Positions 17,439 through 27,228 of a stretch of 64,000 nucleotides of DNA are shown in pieces. How positions within the stretch are numbered: the stretch's first letter is position 1; each line of letters begins with the position of its first letter. Source of the stretch: CAYMAZ01 sp964388575 (GTDB taxonomy: Bacteria > Bacteroidota > Bacteroidia > Bacteroidales > DTU049); NCBI GenBank assembly GCA_964388575.1, contig CAYMAZ010000009.1, forward strand, positions 37,567 through 101,566. The letters run 5' to 3'. A program made the translations under genes and the position numbers. The notes beneath the pieces are model-generated. The model searched no databases. It was not told the origin of the DNA and worked only from the letters and a program-made list of their open reading frames with translations.

Positions 17439-17831
17439 CAAAAAAAAATATTGAGCATTTGACACGACGAATATTGAATTAATTTTTTTTGATGTAAAAG
17501 GATAGAACAAATATATTACAAATATTAAATTTTATTCTTTCTAATAATTTGAATTTAGAAGAATAGTGTTCGTCTAAAGTTAATTTTTCGTATATGTCAT
17601 TATGGATAACTACGAATGCGCCATACGGGTTTATCATATTGTGGCAAAAAATGTGAGTAAAGCAATACAGATTGCTCCTACGCTGATAGCATTACGGAAA
17701 AACTCTGTAATATTCGTGCATTCATGGCAAATATGATTGTAGATTTCATTATTGCCGAGTGAGAAAAAAACAATAATTTCGTAAAAAAATAGTTTAGAAA
17801 TTTAATGCTTTTCACAAATACTGTTCAGTTT
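17439..17831. other. Intergenic region without a recognised gene
   Basis: About 390 bases between the acyl-CoA dehydrogenase promoter and porZ. The part 17600-17760 is less AT-rich than its surroundings and contains a 44-codon open frame (17602-17736), but that frame has no recognisable motif, promoter or leader. I cannot assign a function. It could be a relic of a lost gene or the porZ leader region. Confidence 0.4.
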
Positions 17832-20177
17832 ATGAAATATTTGCTATCGAGGATGTGCTTCACTTTCTGCAGTCTGATTTTTTTCGTTGGATTGACTTTC
17901 AGCCAGGGTGTTGCCATTGGCCAGTGGAGAGAGCATCTGCCCTATCATTCTGTCACATCAGTTGCAGATATCGGAAAAAAGGTTTTTGCTTCAACTCCAT
18001 ACGCACTGTTTTCTTACGATAAGCTGGAAGGTTCCATTGAAAGGTTTTCAAAAGTGAACAAACTTTCTGATGTGGGCGTGAGCAAAATTGCCTGGCACAA
18101 TGATAAAAACACCCTCATCATTGCTTATTCCAACGGCAATATTGATTTGATGAGAAACGAGACAATCAGCAATTATGCTGACATTAAAAGGGCCAACATT
18201 CTCGGCAGCAAAAATATCAACAATATTTTAATCAAAGGTGATTCTGTGTATTTTTCATGTGATTTCGGCATCGTCATTTTCGATATGGAGCGGAGTGAAT
18301 TTCGTGACAGTTATTTTATCGGACCAAATGGGAATCAGATTCCTGTGTATGATATTGCATTTCTTCATGACACAATATATGCGGGGACAAATCTCGGAAT
18401 ATATTTTGCAGACATGAACAGCCAGAACCTTGCTGATTTTAGAAACTGGCAACTTGATTCAACATTGCTCAAAAGCAATTTTCGGTTTAATCTGATTGAA
18501 GTATTCAATGAAAAACTTATTGTCAACATCACCAACGAAAGCTGGGACGAAGACACGGCTTATGTGAGAGAAAACGGAAACTGGTCATATTTGCCGCAAT
18601 TCACCAGTGCCAACAAATCACAGTTCAGAGCTCAGAATCATTCTTTTGTGATATCAATGGCTGGTGCCATAAGATTCTACAATTCGGATCTGCAGCTCAT
18701 ACAGAATTACTGGTACTTTGACAACAAATTTCTGATGCCGTCAGATTTTGTGTTTGACAGAAACCTTGTCGATGTGATCTGGATCGGCGACACAAAAATG
18801 GGACTGATAAAGAATTTTGAACAATGGGGCAATGACTTCATATCACCCACAGGACCTTACACAGACAAGGTATATGCCCTTGCCTCAGGACCCGGAACTA
18901 TCATCGGAGTCCCCGGAGCCCGTGATATCAGCTGGAACAACACATACAACCGGCTTGGATATTTCAGATTTGAAAACGAACAGTGGACAAGCAAAAACAA
19001 TGAAACAACAGCACAGTTTGACCTGATGTTTGATGCACTTTCTGTTGCAGTCGACCCTCAGAACAATTCGCGCTGGTATATTGGTTCCTATGCAAGCGGA
19101 CTTGTAGAAATGGTCAACCATGAAATTGTCAATATTTTCAACACAACCAATACAACGATGACAGGTACAGTGGGTCTACCGGGAGATGTTCGGGTAAGCG
19201 GAATGACTTTTGATAAAGACAATAATCTGTGGCTAACCACATCCTACACTAATCAGTGTATCAGTGTCAAAACCGCTCAAAATCAATGGCATAGCTATAC
19301 ATTACCAGTTGTCTCAAGTACTGATGTTTATTCCGATATCATTGTTGACAGTTGGGGAAATAAGTGGGTCATTATGCCCAAGGGAGGAGGAATGATTGTT
19401 TTTAATGAAAACGGCACTTTTCAGAACACAGCTGATGACCAGTTTAAAAGACTGACCAACTCTATTGGGAACGGGAACCTTCCGAGCATGAATGTTACCT
19501 CAATTGCAGAAGACAAGGACGGTAGAATTTGGATCGGCACTGACGAGGGCATTGCTGTGTTTTATTATCCCCAGAACATTTTTACAGGACAGAATTTTGA
19601 TGCACAGCAGATTCTGATTGAAGTTGGTGGTTATGTTCAACCACTTTTGGAATCCGAAACAGTGAACAGCATCCTTGTTGACGGAGCCAACAGAAAATGG
19701 ATCGGCACAGAAAAAGGAGGTGTATTTCTGCTTTCACCTGACGGAACAGAAGAAATTTTTCATTTTACAACCGATAACAGCCCCCTGCTTTCCAATGCAA
19801 CAGGAAGCATTGCTATCATGCCTGAAACCGGTGAAGTTTTTTTTGGCACATATAACGGACTCATATCTTATAAAAGTACTGCAACAGAATCACCACCTTC
19901 ATATGAAGACAATAATGAAGTGTATGCCTATCCAAATCCTGTGCGTCCGGATTACAACGGCACCATTGCTGTGAAAAATCTTGTGTACAACTCATGGGTT
20001 AAAATTACAGACATTTATGGCAACCTGATTTATGAAACCAAAGCTCTTGGCGGTCAGGTTGTCTGGGATGGAAAATTGCCCGACGGACGTAAGCCAAACA
20101 CCGGGGTGTATCTGGTATTTGCAACCAATAATGATGGCAGCGAAAAAATCGTTACAAAAATTCTCTTTATTCAATAA
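17832..20177 (+). CDS. porZ: Type IX secretion system protein PorZ (beta-propeller, sorting-domain end)
   Basis: A 781-residue secreted protein. It has a signal peptide (hydrophobic core about residues 8-22, ending FSQ) followed by the family opening IGQWREHLPYHS. Two propeller regions have repeated blades such as GRIWIGTDEGIAV and RKWIGTEKGGVFLL, and a C-terminal type A sorting-like domain starts at YPNPVRPDY and ends KILFIQ. PorZ acts at the cell surface in attaching anionic LPS to T9SS cargo. The length is close to P. gingivalis PorZ. The ATG at 17832 puts the signal peptide at the N terminus; an in-frame ATG at 17805 adds nine residues. recO follows after 14 bases, a common Bacteroidota arrangement. 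Confidence 0.88.
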   Translation: MKYLLSRMCFTFCSLIFFVGLTFSQGVAIGQWREHLPYHSVTSVADIGKKVFASTPYALFSYDKLEGSIERFSKVNKLSDVGVSKIAWHNDKNTLIIAYSNGNIDLMRNETISNYADIKRANILGSKNINNILIKGDSVYFSCDFGIVIFDMERSEFRDSYFIGPNGNQIPVYDIAFLHDTIYAGTNLGIYFADMNSQNLADFRNWQLDSTLLKSNFRFNLIEVFNEKLIVNITNESWDEDTAYVRENGNWSYLPQFTSANKSQFRAQNHSFVISMAGAIRFYNSDLQLIQNYWYFDNKFLMPSDFVFDRNLVDVIWIGDTKMGLIKNFEQWGNDFISPTGPYTDKVYALASGPGTIIGVPGARDISWNNTYNRLGYFRFENEQWTSKNNETTAQFDLMFDALSVAVDPQNNSRWYIGSYASGLVEMVNHEIVNIFNTTNTTMTGTVGLPGDVRVSGMTFDKDNNLWLTTSYTNQCISVKTAQNQWHSYTLPVVSSTDVYSDIIVDSWGNKWVIMPKGGGMIVFNENGTFQNTADDQFKRLTNSIGNGNLPSMNVTSIAEDKDGRIWIGTDEGIAVFYYPQNIFTGQNFDAQQILIEVGGYVQPLLESETVNSILVDGANRKWIGTEKGGVFLLSPDGTEEIFHFTTDNSPLLSNATGSIAIMPETGEVFFGTYNGLISYKSTATESPPSYEDNNEVYAYPNPVRPDYNGTIAVKNLVYNSWVKITDIYGNLIYETKALGGQVVWDGKLPDGRKPNTGVYLVFATNNDGSEKIVTKILFIQ

Positions 20178-20191
20178 CTCTATTCTGATTC

Positions 20192-20914
20192 ATGTGGCAA
20201 ACAACCCGTGGTATTTTGCTAAAAAAAACGCAGTATGCCGATCAGAAATTTATTCTGAAAGTTTTTACAATACATGATGGAGTCGCAAGCTTTTCGATTC
20301 AGATACCGGGAACACGTAGAAAAAACAATTCTCGGTCTTTACTCGGCCAGCCAATGGTTTTTGTTGAGATGACCTTTCTCAGCAAACCCTCAAGTGAAAT
20401 CAAACCCATCAAAACAATTCATTGCGATGTTCCTTTTCTGAACATTCCGCATGATATCATCCGGCAGACAATTACGCTTTTCATCAATGATATGATTTTG
20501 CAAACAATCAGATTGCCGATGCATGATGATCAGATGTATCAGTTTCTGCGAAACTCGCTGCTTTTACTTGATGACAAACAAAGCAATACTGCCAACTTTC
20601 CGGTTTGGTTTGCTATTAATCTTGCAGTAAAACTTGGCTTTGGACCAAAAAAACAAGAAAATGAATCACAAAATGTATTTGATCTGGTGACCGGAAGATT
20701 TACTGATGCATTCGCAGTGCCGGGTGTTACACTTACACCTGAATTATCTCGATACATGAATCATATGATTCAGGAACCTATTCCTCCTGAAATTCCGATT
20801 TCTAAAAAAGACAGATTGATTTTGTTGAATTTTATGCTTGACTATTTCACCTATCATGCTGATTTTGATGCAAAGATTAAGTCTTCAGGAATTTTGTCCA
20901 TGGTTTTTCAATAA
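20192..20914 (+). CDS. recO: DNA repair protein RecO
   Basis: A 240-residue RecO of the RecFOR pathway, with an N-terminal OB-fold (TTRGILLKKTQYADQKFILKVFT) that starts as in other Bacteroidota RecO, followed by a helical domain. It helps load RecA on SSB-coated single strands. No CxxC zinc-binding pairs are visible. It lies 14 bases after porZ and is probably co-transcribed with it. A good hairpin terminator follows at 20960-21000. Confidence 0.87.
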   Translation: MWQTTRGILLKKTQYADQKFILKVFTIHDGVASFSIQIPGTRRKNNSRSLLGQPMVFVEMTFLSKPSSEIKPIKTIHCDVPFLNIPHDIIRQTITLFINDMILQTIRLPMHDDQMYQFLRNSLLLLDDKQSNTANFPVWFAINLAVKLGFGPKKQENESQNVFDLVTGRFTDAFAVPGVTLTPELSRYMNHMIQEPIPPEIPISKKDRLILLNFMLDYFTYHADFDAKIKSSGILSMVFQ

Positions 20915-20959
20915 ATTGTCAAACCAACCTGGTGATAAACAGACGGACCCTGAAACAAT

Positions 20960-21000
20960 AAAGACTGTAATGGCAGATTTTACAACCATTACAGTCTTTT
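20960..21000 (+). terminator. Rho-independent terminator after recO (bidirectional)
   Basis: A 14-bp perfect stem, AAAGACTGTAATGG paired with its complement at 20986-20999, with a 12-base loop and a T run. It serves recO and the convergent T9SS cargo gene. Confidence 0.85.
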
Positions 21001-21025
21001 GAAACGTAGATGTTAACCTTAAAAT

Positions 21026-22033
21026 TTATTCAACAATAAATTTCTTGGCGAGTCTGTTTCTGTCAGCCTGAATCACATAAATATATGTTCCTGCTGTCAG
21101 GGCTGATGCATCAAAGTTCAAGGTATATGAACCCGCACTCATTGCTCCCTGTTCAAAATCCATTACGCTCTTTCCGGTCAGATCAAAAATGCCAATATTG
21201 ACCTCTTTTGCTGAATTTTTCAGTTTATACTGAATTGTTGCTTCTTCACTGACTGGGTTGGGGAACATGTTGAGAACAACATTGTTAATATAATGTTCCT
21301 GAACACTGACCACATCGTTGATAATCGGGAAAAACATCATATCAAAATCCAAACCCCACCCGGAGGCATCTTCCAAAAAACTAAACCATGTGTTGTCACT
21401 CCATTTTTCCCATGACATTTCAGTAAATCCACCATCTCCGTCTGTTGATGAAACAATTGCAAATGAATTTGCTGGATAGGCACCCATTGATGAGAAATCA
21501 AGTCCAACATAATAGTCATAAGTAATTGCCAATGGAGTCGTTAACTCAAAATAATTCATCCCGCCTGCAAATGAAGTATCTGAATTCATCTGACTGTAAG
21601 GCATTGTTACAGTTGAAAGGATTGTTCCAGGGGCATAAGTTACAGTTCCTGAAACAGCTGTTCCTGTTCCGTCAGCTCCATAAACATTAAAGATCAGATC
21701 ACCTTCATTACCCCGATGTTTTGCAACCCAAACAAGACATCCGGTAAGATTATAGGGAACACTTTCATAAATAAACTGCTGGGCTTTTGCCATATCGCTA
21801 TAACAATTTGGACCACACACATACCCTGTATCTGCGGGCTCAGGTGTGATGCCACAGAAGGTAATATACCATGTTAAATCACCTGTCGCATAGCTCATTG
21901 GAGCGAGTGTGTCTATGGCTTTTGGAAAATCATGTTTCTGTAACTTCACACCTGATGGAATGGCTATCCTCTCCTGAGCAAAAACAGAAAGTGTAAAACC
22001 TGCAACCAAAACAAACAATGTAAATTTTTTCAT
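21026..22033 (-). CDS. Secreted protein with T9SS type A sorting domain
   Basis: A 335-residue exported protein. A signal peptide (MKKFTLFVLVAGFTLSVFAQ) leads to a roughly 210-residue beta-rich region of unknown function, and the C-terminal type A sorting domain starts near LNMFPNPVSEEATIQY and ends KKFIVE. The middle region has Gly, Tyr and Asp-rich strands and no visible catalytic motif. It is expected to cross the outer membrane by T9SS and be attached to the surface or released. The divergent neighbour at 22292 has the same architecture and may be a distant paralogue. Confidence 0.85.
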   Translation of the reverse strand: MKKFTLFVLVAGFTLSVFAQERIAIPSGVKLQKHDFPKAIDTLAPMSYATGDLTWYITFCGITPEPADTGYVCGPNCYSDMAKAQQFIYESVPYNLTGCLVWVAKHRGNEGDLIFNVYGADGTGTAVSGTVTYAPGTILSTVTMPYSQMNSDTSFAGGMNYFELTTPLAITYDYYVGLDFSSMGAYPANSFAIVSSTDGDGGFTEMSWEKWSDNTWFSFLEDASGWGLDFDMMFFPIINDVVSVQEHYINNVVLNMFPNPVSEEATIQYKLKNSAKEVNIGIFDLTGKSVMDFEQGAMSAGSYTLNFDASALTAGTYIYVIQADRNRLAKKFIVE

Positions 22034-22061
22034 AATACTGCATTTTAGTTAATAATTGGTA

Positions 22062-22069
22062 CAAATATA
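22062..22069 (-). promoter_or_regulatory. -7 promoter element of the leftward T9SS cargo gene
   Basis: Minus-strand TATATTTG, 29 bases before the start codon at 22033. A TTTG (plus-strand CAAA at 22086-22089) is 16 bases further upstream, shorter than the usual spacer. Confidence 0.45.
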
Positions 22070-22252
22070 AAAATATTTTTGAATGCAAAAAACATTTTAT
22101 TTATTTATATTTGGTGCTATCTTTATTCTTTAAAATTTAAATTTTCAGATAACATTCTGATAATTAGTAGTATTCCAAAAATATATTTCCCCTTTCTAAT
22201 TTATGATAAAATTAATTATAAATGAAATCATATTTCTGTTAAAATTTTTTTT

Positions 22253-22260
22253 TAATTTTG
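22253..22260 (+). promoter_or_regulatory. -7 promoter element of the rightward T9SS cargo gene
   Basis: TAATTTTG, an exact match, 32 bases before the ATG at 22292. It lies in a very AT-rich divergent region. Confidence 0.5.
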
Positions 22261-22291
22261 CATCAATTAAAAATTTAAACAAATTATGATT

Positions 22292-23386
22292 ATGAGAAAA
22301 ACTTATTTTTTGATTTCATTCATGCTGATTGCTTTTATCGGATCAGCTCAGTTGGTTCCGCCAATGGATCACTTACAGGCCATTGAAAAAAAACAAATGT
22401 CATTCCAGTACACTGAAAAAGCCCTTGGCGATACAATGGGTTGGAATACAGGAACTCCACAGTTTGGTACTGAAATGAGGATTATGGGTTTGGTAGATGC
22501 AAATGATAATGATTTGGGTTACTGGTTTGGATCAAACTGGACTCCTGATACATCTGCAGCAGGTGGCTATACACTGGGACATTGGGCACAGTGCTACATC
22601 GTTGACCAACCGATAGAAATTGCTGGTGCTCTTGCAGTTGCAGCTTTCAAGGAAAATATTTCAAACAGTGCTAGCTCAGTTCTTCAGGTGATGTTATACA
22701 ACCTTGCACCGGAAGATTGTATCATCGGTGGAGCATCAGGAAGCTATGTTTACGGACCTGCTCCTGATTTCTATTCCGGAACAGCTCTTGCTTCAGCTTC
22801 AATTTCAATTAATGATATTGATACTGTATGGGCTCCTCCTCACTACGCATGGAACTACTTCGAATTTACAAACCCAGTTTTTGTTTCACAGGATTTTGGT
22901 TTGATTGCTGATTTCACATCACTTGTTGCCAACGCTGATACTGTTGTTTTCCCATGTGACAACGATGGAAACGGTCTGGGACTTCACTACACACAGTATT
23001 CAAGAAACCCGGCTCAGTATTACTGGGTAAGTACTGATTTTGCAACATCAGGTTCACTTAATGTAAATATGGGTTTATTTGCAGTTTTAACTGACAATGT
23101 TGCAATTGCTGAAGGTGAAACTTTCTACCAGGGAATGAAAATGACAGTCAACCCCAATCCGGTTGTTGATATGGCTGCCATTTCTTATGAACTGCAAAGC
23201 AATTCAAACACAAACATTGACATCATTTCTCTTAACGGACAGGTTGTTCAAAACTTCAACCTCGGTTACAAAACCGCTGGAAAACACACATTTGATATTG
23301 ACATGAACGGTTTTGCAAGCGGTGTGTATTTTGTTTCACTGAATGCACATGGTTCAAGACTGATCAAAAAGATTATTGTTGAATAA
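22292..23386 (+). CDS. Secreted protein with T9SS type A sorting domain
   Basis: A 364-residue exported protein. A signal peptide (MRKTYFLISFMLIAFIGSAQ) leads to a roughly 250-residue beta-rich domain of unknown function containing aromatic and Gly-rich segments (YWFGSNWTPD). The type A sorting domain begins at VNPNPVVDMAAISYEL and ends KKIIVE. No catalytic motif is seen. It is less AT-rich than flanking spacers, with high-frequency codons, which hints at good expression. The ATG at 22292 is preferred over one two codons upstream because it starts directly with the signal peptide. A strong terminator follows. Confidence 0.87.
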   Translation: MRKTYFLISFMLIAFIGSAQLVPPMDHLQAIEKKQMSFQYTEKALGDTMGWNTGTPQFGTEMRIMGLVDANDNDLGYWFGSNWTPDTSAAGGYTLGHWAQCYIVDQPIEIAGALAVAAFKENISNSASSVLQVMLYNLAPEDCIIGGASGSYVYGPAPDFYSGTALASASISINDIDTVWAPPHYAWNYFEFTNPVFVSQDFGLIADFTSLVANADTVVFPCDNDGNGLGLHYTQYSRNPAQYYWVSTDFATSGSLNVNMGLFAVLTDNVAIAEGETFYQGMKMTVNPNPVVDMAAISYELQSNSNTNIDIISLNGQVVQNFNLGYKTAGKHTFDIDMNGFASGVYFVSLNAHGSRLIKKIIVE

Positions 23387-23403
23387 TTCATGATTCAACA
23401 ATC

Positions 23404-23437
23404 AAAAAAAGGCTGCTCTCTTAAGCAGCCTTTTTTT
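23404..23437 (+). terminator. Rho-independent terminator (bidirectional)
   Basis: A7 tract, a 7-bp GC-rich stem GGCTGCT/AGCAGCC with a 6-base loop, and a T7 tract. It ends the T9SS cargo gene and, on the other strand, the bamD-recN operon. Confidence 0.9.
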
Positions 23438-23455
23438 GTGTCTGTGTTTTTATGA

Positions 23456-25111
23456 TTACCGATTAAGCATTTCTTTTGCAGTTTCAAATGCTGTATTACT
23501 GTATTGCTCACCCCCCAGCATTTTTGCAATTTCTGCAATACGATCCTCCTGCTTAAGTTTCTCAATTACAGTAAACGTATTGTGTTCGGTTTCCTTTTTA
23601 CTGACAAGCATATGTCTGTATGCCTTCGCTGCAATCTGAGGCAGATGTGTAATAACAATGAGCTGTATTGATTTTCCCATTACGTCTAAAATTTCGGACA
23701 TTTTCATTGCAGTTTCCCCCGAAATTCCTGAATCAATTTCGTCAAAAATCAAAGTTGGCAATGAGGATGTTTTCGCAATAATTGATTTTAGAGCAAGCAT
23801 CAATCTTGACATTTCACCTCCTGAAGCAACCTTTGAAAGTTCTTTTGGGTCCTCTCCTTTGTTGGCAGAAAAATAAAATTTAATTTCATCAACTCCATTT
23901 GGAGTTAATTTCTCTGATTTCCTGTTTACAACCTTAAATTGAGCATGGGGCATTGCCAGTGAAGCAAGTATTTGCTGAACGTTCTTCTCCAATTCCTGAA
24001 CAATAGACATCCTTTGTTCTGATAACGTCAGGGCCATAACTTGCAATTGCTGAAATGATGATTCAGACAGTTTTTCAAGTTCTGAAAGCTGTTCTCTGTT
24101 TAATTGAATATCTGAGAGCTTTGTCTTAAAGTCATCATGTATTTTAAACAATTCTTCAGCACTCTGAAGTTTGTGCTTAAACAATAATCGTTGAATATCA
24201 TTTACGCGTTCTTCTGTTCTTACAAGTTCAGCCGGATCTACCTGAATTTTCTCTTCGAGGGCTGAGATATCAGATGCTATGTCGTCAAGTTCAACACATG
24301 CAGAATGTAATCGTTTTGATATTTCTTCTGTTGGTGCAAAATACTGAATGATACTGTTCAGATTGGAATCAATCTGAGTAAGCTGACTGTGAATATTGAT
24401 GTCATTTAGTTTAATTATGGATGCCGCATCCAAAAGGGTTCGTTTGATTTTTTCAGAGTTCTGCATCATTTTCAGATCAGCCTCAAGCTTGTCGATCTCT
24501 CCGGGAAAAGTATTCAATTCTTCAATCTCATTCACAAGAAAAGAAAGATAATCTTTTTCCTTTTCATTTTGATCAAAAACATCTCTGAGTCTTTGAATTT
24601 CGCTCATATACTTTTGATAATCTGCCCATTGCTGTATATAGTTTCGGTGACTTTGCCCTGTTCCGGCAACTGCATCCAACAAAGCTAAATGAAATGAATT
24701 TCTTGACAACAATATTGTAGAGTGCTGAGAATGAATATCAATCAGTTTTTCTGAAAGAGATTTCAGTACATTCAACCCAACAGGTGTATCATTTATAAAA
24801 GCTCTGGATTTTCCCTGTGGAAGAATTTCTCTTCTAACAATACAATATGTGTCAAAATCAAGTTCGTTTTCCGCAAAAAAATCCTTGAGATCAATTGATG
24901 AAATATCAAATGTACCTTCAATAATACATTTTAAGTGTTGATCTGATATTGTTGTAATATCAGCACGATCGCCCATTAACAAGCTCAATGCACCAAGAAA
25001 AATTGATTTTCCGGCGCCGGTTTCACCAGTAATAACGCTAAACCCATCATGAAAATCCATTTCCAATTCACGAATTAGAATAAAATTCCGGATTGATAAA
25101 TGCTTAAGCAT
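23456..25111 (-). CDS. recN: DNA repair protein RecN
   Basis: A 551-residue SMC-like ATPase of double-strand break repair. The N-terminal half-ATPase contains Walker A TGETGAGKS after the start MLKHLSIRNFILIRELEM. A long coiled-coil middle follows, then the C-terminal half with the ABC signature ASGGEMSRLMLALK and Walker B LIFDEIDSGISGETA. It is last in the five-gene bamD operon, 8 bases after the PorD-like gene. Confidence 0.95.
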   Translation of the reverse strand: MLKHLSIRNFILIRELEMDFHDGFSVITGETGAGKSIFLGALSLLMGDRADITTISDQHLKCIIEGTFDISSIDLKDFFAENELDFDTYCIVRREILPQGKSRAFINDTPVGLNVLKSLSEKLIDIHSQHSTILLSRNSFHLALLDAVAGTGQSHRNYIQQWADYQKYMSEIQRLRDVFDQNEKEKDYLSFLVNEIEELNTFPGEIDKLEADLKMMQNSEKIKRTLLDAASIIKLNDINIHSQLTQIDSNLNSIIQYFAPTEEISKRLHSACVELDDIASDISALEEKIQVDPAELVRTEERVNDIQRLLFKHKLQSAEELFKIHDDFKTKLSDIQLNREQLSELEKLSESSFQQLQVMALTLSEQRMSIVQELEKNVQQILASLAMPHAQFKVVNRKSEKLTPNGVDEIKFYFSANKGEDPKELSKVASGGEMSRLMLALKSIIAKTSSLPTLIFDEIDSGISGETAMKMSEILDVMGKSIQLIVITHLPQIAAKAYRHMLVSKKETEHNTFTVIEKLKQEDRIAEIAKMLGGEQYSNTAFETAKEMLNR

Positions 25112-25119
25112 GAAACTAT

Positions 25120-26019
25120 TTACTGTGTTGTGAGAATATCGTTATATTTGGACGAATTTGCAGGGTCGAGATTTTTAAGAATTGTAACAACCCTCATTTT
25201 CTCGGCAGGAGGTGCAGGTGTAAAAATATTCACAAGTTCATCACTCTTTGACGTCATAAACAATGTAACAATAAATAAACCGGGGCGTTGTCTGTATACT
25301 TTCTGAATATTTGTAAGCGCATCAGTAATGGATTGGCGGCCAACGCTCATTTCATCTGCCAGCAGATCAAGTCCGGTACGATGGTATTGGTATAAACCTG
25401 TACGGAAGTCTGCATACGTTGCATTGAGAAGATTTTCAACCATCCAATATCTGTTTCTTTGATTCTCATAGGATTTCCAACCTTTGTCAGGAGCATTTTG
25501 TGCTGTATTGATAATATTCTGTGCCTTGTCAAAATACTCACTACCCCCAAAAGGTTTGTATGAATCAAAGTCGAGACCGATGATGATATAGGCATAAAAA
25601 GCAAGAACTGATGCAAGATTTGTGGTGAATGTATTCTCAATATACTCAATTGGCATTCCGGTCATGTATTTAAAAGTAAAATCCCTGTCAAGATGGTTGA
25701 GCATGACGCTATTGTATGATGAGTTATACACAGGACGGCGCGACTGAACCTGAATGGTCGCAGTAAAATTCTCAATATTATCCCAGGAGGATACATTGAT
25801 CATGATGTTGCATTCAATGCGTTCGTTCTGTTTAAAGGTATACGCTGTCCACTGACGGCTGTTCATAAATTCGAAGACATCCATTTGCAACTGCTCAAAA
25901 ACGGTTTTGTCACTGGTCTGAACCTGACTGCTATTCACCTGAACCATACAGTTGAGCTCCTGTCCTGAAACAGCAAAAACCAGGATTGAAAAAAAAATAT
26001 AAAATACCTGTTTCTTCAT
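25120..26019 (-). CDS. porD: DUF4835 family protein (PorD, T9SS-associated)
   Basis: A 299-residue exported protein with an N-terminal signal peptide ending VSGQ and the family pattern ELNCMVQVNSSQVQTSDKTVFEQL, then RPVYNSSYNSVMLNHLDRDFTF. DUF4835 has been named PorD in type IX secretion annotation; I give the name from memory. It sits between coaBC (4 bases) and recN (8 bases), its usual place in Bacteroidota. It is probably periplasmic or outer-membrane associated. Its molecular role is not established from sequence. Confidence 0.78.
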   Translation of the reverse strand: MKKQVFYIFFSILVFAVSGQELNCMVQVNSSQVQTSDKTVFEQLQMDVFEFMNSRQWTAYTFKQNERIECNIMINVSSWDNIENFTATIQVQSRRPVYNSSYNSVMLNHLDRDFTFKYMTGMPIEYIENTFTTNLASVLAFYAYIIIGLDFDSYKPFGGSEYFDKAQNIINTAQNAPDKGWKSYENQRNRYWMVENLLNATYADFRTGLYQYHRTGLDLLADEMSVGRQSITDALTNIQKVYRQRPGLFIVTLFMTSKSDELVNIFTPAPPAEKMRVVTILKNLDPANSSKYNDILTTQ

Positions 26020-26023
26020 GACA

Positions 26024-27226
26024 TTAGATTTTTAACAGTTTACTAACTATAAAATCTACCAGATTTTTGGCTACTTCTGTTTTGGATTTTAATGGGAGTT
26101 CCAAAACTTCTTCCCGCGAAAAGATGGTCACCTTGTTTGTATCCACATCAAACCCGCTTCCCTCATCACGCAGTGAATTTAAAACGATGCAATCCAGATT
26201 TTTATTGCTCATCTTCTTATGTGCATTCTCGTATTCATGGTCAGTTTCAAGAGCAAAACCTACTACAATCTGATTTTCGTTTTTAATCTCACCCAAATAC
26301 TTTAATATATCTGTTGTTGGCTTCAGCTGAAGCACCATATTGTCTTCAGTTTTTTTGATTTTGTTTTTAGAAGGATTAGCAGGTGTAAAATCAGCCACTG
26401 CAGCTGACATCACAGTAATATCTACAGCAGAAAAGTATTTTTTACATTCCGCAAACATTTCATCTGCTGTTTGTACCTGAATTTGCCTGATTCCGGGTCG
26501 ATTTGTCTGTAAATGAACCGGGCCGGAAATTAATGTCACATCCGCACCTGCATGTACAAATGCTTCAGCGATGGCATAACCCATCTTTCCGCTTGACTTA
26601 TTACCGATATATCTTACCGGATCAATAAACTCAAATGTCGGACCAGCAGTCACCAGCACGTGTTTCCCTTTAAGTTTTTGGGAAACAGCAAAATAATTCT
26701 GAATGAAATTATAAATCTCTTCCGGCAATGACATTCTCCCTCTGCCTTCATAGCCACAGGCAAGAAATCCTGTTTCAGGTTCGATGAACACAACCCCACG
26801 CGATTTCAATACCATGATATTATCCTGTGTGGCAGGATGATCCCACATTTTTGTATTCATTGCAGGTGCAATAAACACCTGTTTATTGAATGATAGAAAC
26901 GTTGTTGACAATGCATCATCAGCAATTCCATGCGCAAATTTTGCAATGCAATTTGCAGTAGCAGGAGCAACAACCATGACATCAGCCTGATCAGAAATTG
27001 AAATGTGTGCAGTAGAATGTTGTTCCTCATCAGAAAACATGTCAGTATATATTGAATTTTCACTTAATGTCTTAAGGGTTAAAGGAGTTACAAACTCTAA
27101 TGCATTTCTGGTGCAAACAACCTTAACATCAAAATTGTTTTTACGAAACAAACGGATGAGCATTGGAGTTTTGTATGCTGCAATTCCTCCGCTTATTCCA
27201 ATGATGATGTTTTGTGGCCGTGACAT
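26024..27226 (-). CDS. coaBC: Bifunctional phosphopantothenoylcysteine decarboxylase/phosphopantothenate-cysteine ligase
   Basis: A two-domain coenzyme A biosynthesis enzyme of 400 residues. The N-terminal FMN-dependent CoaC domain (GISGGIAAYKTPML, PAMNTKMWDHPATQ) contains the substrate-clamp cysteine in LACGYEGRGRMS. The C-terminal CoaB ligase domain starts at VLVTAGPTFEFIDPVR and has NKSSGKMGYAIA, with a nucleotide-binding KIKKTE segment. It sits within the bamD-recN operon, 2 bases after rpoZ. Confidence 0.95.
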   Translation of the reverse strand: MSRPQNIIIGISGGIAAYKTPMLIRLFRKNNFDVKVVCTRNALEFVTPLTLKTLSENSIYTDMFSDEEQHSTAHISISDQADVMVVAPATANCIAKFAHGIADDALSTTFLSFNKQVFIAPAMNTKMWDHPATQDNIMVLKSRGVVFIEPETGFLACGYEGRGRMSLPEEIYNFIQNYFAVSQKLKGKHVLVTAGPTFEFIDPVRYIGNKSSGKMGYAIAEAFVHAGADVTLISGPVHLQTNRPGIRQIQVQTADEMFAECKKYFSAVDITVMSAAVADFTPANPSKNKIKKTEDNMVLQLKPTTDILKYLGEIKNENQIVVGFALETDHEYENAHKKMSNKNLDCIVLNSLRDEGSGFDVDTNKVTIFSREEVLELPLKSKTEVAKNLVDFIVSKLLKI

Positions 27227-27228
27227 GT

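Noticed and set aside
17602..17736. 44-codon open frame upstream of porZ
   Set aside because: No promoter, no family resemblance and no membrane or signal features; listed only as part of the intergenic region.
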